The translations under genes were made by a program, and so were the position numbers. Positions 13,283-15,430 of a DNA stretch of 15,430 nt are shown piece by piece. Below the pieces are notes generated by a model, which saw nothing but the letters and a program-made list of their open reading frames with translations, ran no database searches and had not been told where the DNA came from. The DNA lies in assembly GCA_027317645.1 (NCBI GenBank), contig DAHVQS010000044.1:1-15430 (forward strand). The letters run 5' to 3'. The stretch comes from Paenalcaligenes sp021793095. GTDB taxonomy: Bacteria; Pseudomonadota; Gammaproteobacteria; Burkholderiales; Burkholderiaceae_B. Every line of letters starts with the position of its first letter. The stretch's first letter is position 1.

Positions 13283-13843
13283 TTAAAACTGGTTTTGAAT
13301 GCGACGGTAGGATTGGGCCAAGCTCACATTGGTGTGCATCACCGACTCGGAAAACTCTTTGGCTGACTGAGGGACTGTTTTGAGTTTGCTCAAATCCGTT
13401 TGGCGGGTGACCACCGTCGCACTGGGCAAATAAAAACGCTGCGGGATATCATGCCCATCGACCACGCAGTTGTGGCGAATCACTGCGGAATCGCCCACGG
13501 CACAGTTAAATACCACCGTATTAAAACCAATGAACACATGACTGCCCACACTGCAGGGACCGTGTACGATGGAACGGTGCGCAATCGAGGTATGCTCACC
13601 AATGGTCACGGCAGCGCCGTCTTTGGAATGGATGACCACACCGTCCTGGATATTTGAGTTGGCCCCAATCACTATCGGCTCTAAATGGCCAGTCTCATCC
13701 AGCTCATCGGCGCGGATCACGGCATAGGGGCCGATAAAAACATGGGGGCCTATTTCTACGCGCCCACACACTATCGCGGTGGGGTCAACAAAGGCTGTCT
13801 CGTGTACGGTGGGGAAATCACCCCGCGGATTTCTTCTGAGCAT
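13283..13843 (-). CDS. Gamma-class carbonic anhydrase-like hexapeptide-repeat protein
   Basis: A 186-residue protein with the left-handed beta-helix hexapeptide pattern (IVCGRV EIGPHV FIGPYA VIRADE …), trimeric in the family, probably cytosolic, and a candidate for reversible hydration of CO2. The residues of the archaeal enzyme Cam are recognisable: R44 and D46 in IRADE, Q66 and D67 in NIQDGVVIH, and the three zinc histidines H72, H89 and H94 (VIH, then AHRSIVH). The acidic loop of Cam carrying its proton-shuttle Glu is absent, as in many family members, while a short insertion (ELDETGHLEP, 47-56) follows R44. Activity is therefore plausible but not certain; some homologues are inactive. The start has a strong AGGAG 7 nt upstream. 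It lies 21 bp after hemH, so the two are co-transcribed, and 140 bp before grpE. Confidence 0.88.
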   Translation of the reverse strand: MLRRNPRGDFPTVHETAFVDPTAIVCGRVEIGPHVFIGPYAVIRADELDETGHLEPIVIGANSNIQDGVVIHSKDGAAVTIGEHTSIAHRSIVHGPCSVGSHVFIGFNTVVFNCAVGDSAVIRHNCVVDGHDIPQRFYLPSATVVTRQTDLSKLKTVPQSAKEFSESVMHTNVSLAQSYRRIQNQF

Positions 13844-13864
13844 ATATCGCTCCTGCGAAAGGTT

Positions 13865-14917
13865 TTAAATCCAGCCCTGCAAATGTTGCACGACTATGTT
13901 GGCTAAGCCTCGTATCCATTCAGGCTGAGCATTCAAGCAATCAATGTAACCAAACTGCTCGCCACCCGCCTCAAGAAACACCTGACGGTAGTCAATATCA
14001 ATTTCCTCGAGGGTTTCCAGACAATCCACAATAAAGCCCGGACAGGTGACGTGAATGTTTTTAATGCCTTGGGCAGCCCACTCTTTGAGCAAAGGCTCGG
14101 TATAAGGTTTGAGCCACTCTGCCGCGCCAAATCGGCTTTGGAATGAGTGAAAAATAGGCACCCCAGTATCGGCCAACGCCTGTTCGAGCGCATATCGTGT
14201 GTGCATGCACTCTTTATGATAGGGATCGCCATCCACGACGGATTGCTTGGGAATCCCATGAAAACTCAACAACAGGCGTTCGGGTTGACCATGCTTTTGC
14301 CAGTAAGCCCGAATATGGTTTGCTAGCGGCTCAATGTAACCCTGGTGCGCGCAAAAGCTATTGATATAGCGCAATTCAGGCTGACGCCGTAATTCGCCCA
14401 ATAAACGGTTTACCTCGTCCACTGCAGAGGCCGTTGTGCTGGCCGCATACTGAGGATATAAGGGTACTGCTAAAATTCGCTCGCAGCCTTGGGCACGGAG
14501 CTCATCTAGGCCGTGCTGCAATGAGGGAGACCCATAGCGCATCCCCAGCGCCACCGGCACGGAAAGCCCCTGCTCTTTGAGTTGCTGCTGCAACTGACTG
14601 ACCTGCTGCTCGCTATACACCAATAGAGGGGCGCCCTCAGACAACCAAATACTACGATAACGTGGGGCGAGTTTTTGGGGGCGCCGTCCGAGTACCGCGG
14701 TACGCAAAATAGGCTGCCAAAGTACAGGCGGTAACTCAACGACCCGCGGGTCCGACAAAAACTGCGCTAAATAACGGCGAATAGCCGCTGGTTCGGGGGC
14801 ATCGGGGGTACCCAAATTAATCAAAAGCACCCCGACCTTGGGTGCTGTTTGTGCAAATGACTCGGAACGAACAAAATCCTCGTGATAGGGTTCGGGGCGA
14901 TACTTTTTCAACAGCAT
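13865..14917 (-). CDS. hemH: Ferrochelatase
   Basis: Terminal enzyme of protoporphyrin-dependent haem synthesis: inserts Fe2+ into protoporphyrin IX, at or near the inner membrane. The 350-residue product shows the family in full: GVLLINLGTPDAP (29-41), VALGMRYGSPS, PLYPQYAASTTASA, the ferrochelatase signature around LLSFHGIPK with catalytic His220, and the second catalytic residue Glu301 in DCLETLEEI. There is no signal peptide. The ATG at 14917 has only a weak AAGAG-like ribosome site, but the N-terminal length (about 27 residues before the core) is normal for betaproteobacteria. It lies 67 bp after hrcA, an arrangement I know from related Burkholderiales, and 21 bp before the carbonic anhydrase gene. 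Confidence 0.97.
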   Translation of the reverse strand: MLLKKYRPEPYHEDFVRSESFAQTAPKVGVLLINLGTPDAPEPAAIRRYLAQFLSDPRVVELPPVLWQPILRTAVLGRRPQKLAPRYRSIWLSEGAPLLVYSEQQVSQLQQQLKEQGLSVPVALGMRYGSPSLQHGLDELRAQGCERILAVPLYPQYAASTTASAVDEVNRLLGELRRQPELRYINSFCAHQGYIEPLANHIRAYWQKHGQPERLLLSFHGIPKQSVVDGDPYHKECMHTRYALEQALADTGVPIFHSFQSRFGAAEWLKPYTEPLLKEWAAQGIKNIHVTCPGFIVDCLETLEEIDIDYRQVFLEAGGEQFGYIDCLNAQPEWIRGLANIVVQHLQGWI

Positions 14918-14984
14918 GATGTAGGACTCTTAGGCCAAAAGAAACGCAAGACGGAGTGTAAAGAGCGGCAAGGCACAGCACATA

Positions 14985-15430
14985 TTAGGCGCTGGCGCTT
15001 TGGCTTAGGGCATTGGACAACATCCGCGCAGTAATGTCTACTATGGGGATCACTTTCTCGTAGGACATGCGCGACGGCCCGATCACCCCGAGGGTCCCCA
15101 CCACCCGATCGCCCACCCCGTACGGGGCGGTCACTACCGACACATCATCCATGGGCACGAGGTTGGAATCACCACCAATATAAATCTGCACGCCCTGCGC
15201 TTGGGATGAGATATCTAACAAATGCAAGAGATCCGTTTTTTTCTCAAATAATGCAAACAGCTGCCGCAACCGATCCATATCAGCCGTCATGTCTTCGACG
15301 CTCAAAAGCTTGCTCTCGCCAGCGATCACCACAGCATCGGCCTCGTCCTGGGCGGCGCTAACGCTGGTGTCAACGGCAGCCTTCATCAAACGTGTAATAT
15401 CCTCGCGCAGTGAGCTGAGCTGCCCCGAGA
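14985..15430 (-). CDS. hrcA: Heat-inducible transcription repressor HrcA (C-terminal part)
   Basis: Only the last 147 residues are in the window; the frame is open to position 15430, so the DNA-binding N-terminus lies outside. The visible part includes SGQLSSLREDITRLM, a helical region, then the diagnostic C-terminus with VTAPYGVGDRVVGTLGVIGPSRMSYEKVIPIVDITARMLSNAL. HrcA normally binds CIRCE (TTAGCACTC-N9-GAGTGCTAA) to repress groESL and sometimes dnaK. I find no CIRCE before hemH, grpE or dnaK, so here its targets are probably elsewhere (groESL is the usual one). It is followed by hemH after 67 bp. Confidence 0.95.
   Translation of the reverse strand, partial: SGQLSSLREDITRLMKAAVDTSVSAAQDEADAVVIAGESKLLSVEDMTADMDRLRQLFALFEKKTDLLHLLDISSQAQGVQIYIGGDSNLVPMDDVSVVTAPYGVGDRVVGTLGVIGPSRMSYEKVIPIVDITARMLSNALSQSASA

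Noticed and set aside
14918..14984. Possible CIRCE or promoter between hrcA and hemH (TTTACACTC on the minus strand)
   Set aside because: No matching opposite half-site follows and no convincing -35/-10 pair is visible in 67 bp; read-through from hrcA is simpler.
1..15430. Mobile elements, CRISPR arrays, tRNA/rRNA genes, phage or defence genes
   Set aside because: No direct-repeat arrays, transposase or integrase motifs, or tRNA cloverleaf sequences were seen; all long ORFs belong to housekeeping or widespread families.

Overview
This 15.4 kb window looks like an ordinary chromosomal segment of a betaproteobacterium, most likely Burkholderiales and probably Alcaligenaceae-like. The reasons are the gene order hrcA–hemH–(gamma-carbonic anhydrase)–grpE–dnaK–dnaJ, a DUF1841 gene divergent from icd, a MoxR/VWA gene pair of the CoxD/CoxE-like type, and heat-shock promoters of RpoH (sigma-32) type with no CIRCE element. 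Taxonomy is inferred from gene content only. I see no tRNA, rRNA, CRISPR array, insertion sequence, integrase or attachment site.

Left part (1-4171). A plus-strand gene encodes a membrane-anchored LTA-synthase/phosphoglycerol-transferase-like sulfatase-fold enzyme. It converges on the minus-strand icd gene (NADP isocitrate dehydrogenase of the TCA cycle), and a strong icd terminator lies between them. A 289-bp A+T-rich divergent intergenic region separates icd from a small plus-strand DUF1841 gene.

Middle part (4243-9089). Three plus-strand genes form a likely operon: a MoxR-type AAA+ ATPase, a CoxE-like VWA-domain protein only 5 bp downstream, and an exported two-domain M16 zinc metallopeptidase. 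MoxR and VWA proteins are known as a co-operating pair that remodels or matures target proteins. The target here is unknown. A bidirectional hairpin terminator closes the operon against dnaJ.

Right part (9188-15430, all minus strand, read right to left): hrcA (truncated by the window edge), hemH (ferrochelatase), a gamma-class carbonic anhydrase-like protein, grpE, dnaK and dnaJ. GrpE, DnaK and DnaJ form the Hsp70 chaperone cycle. grpE has a good sigma-32-type promoter about 30 nt upstream of the preferred start, and dnaK has its own near-perfect one. The grpE-dnaK and dnaK-dnaJ gaps contain four RNA-hairpin-forming inverted repeats. One is terminator-like and sits directly against the dnaJ start codon, which has no visible Shine-Dalgarno sequence. 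This non-coding architecture is the most distinctive feature of the window.

I found no convincing evidence for an undescribed biological system. The best candidates for a closer look are the post-transcriptional control of grpE-dnaK-dnaJ and the uncharacterised MoxR-VWA-M16 operon.
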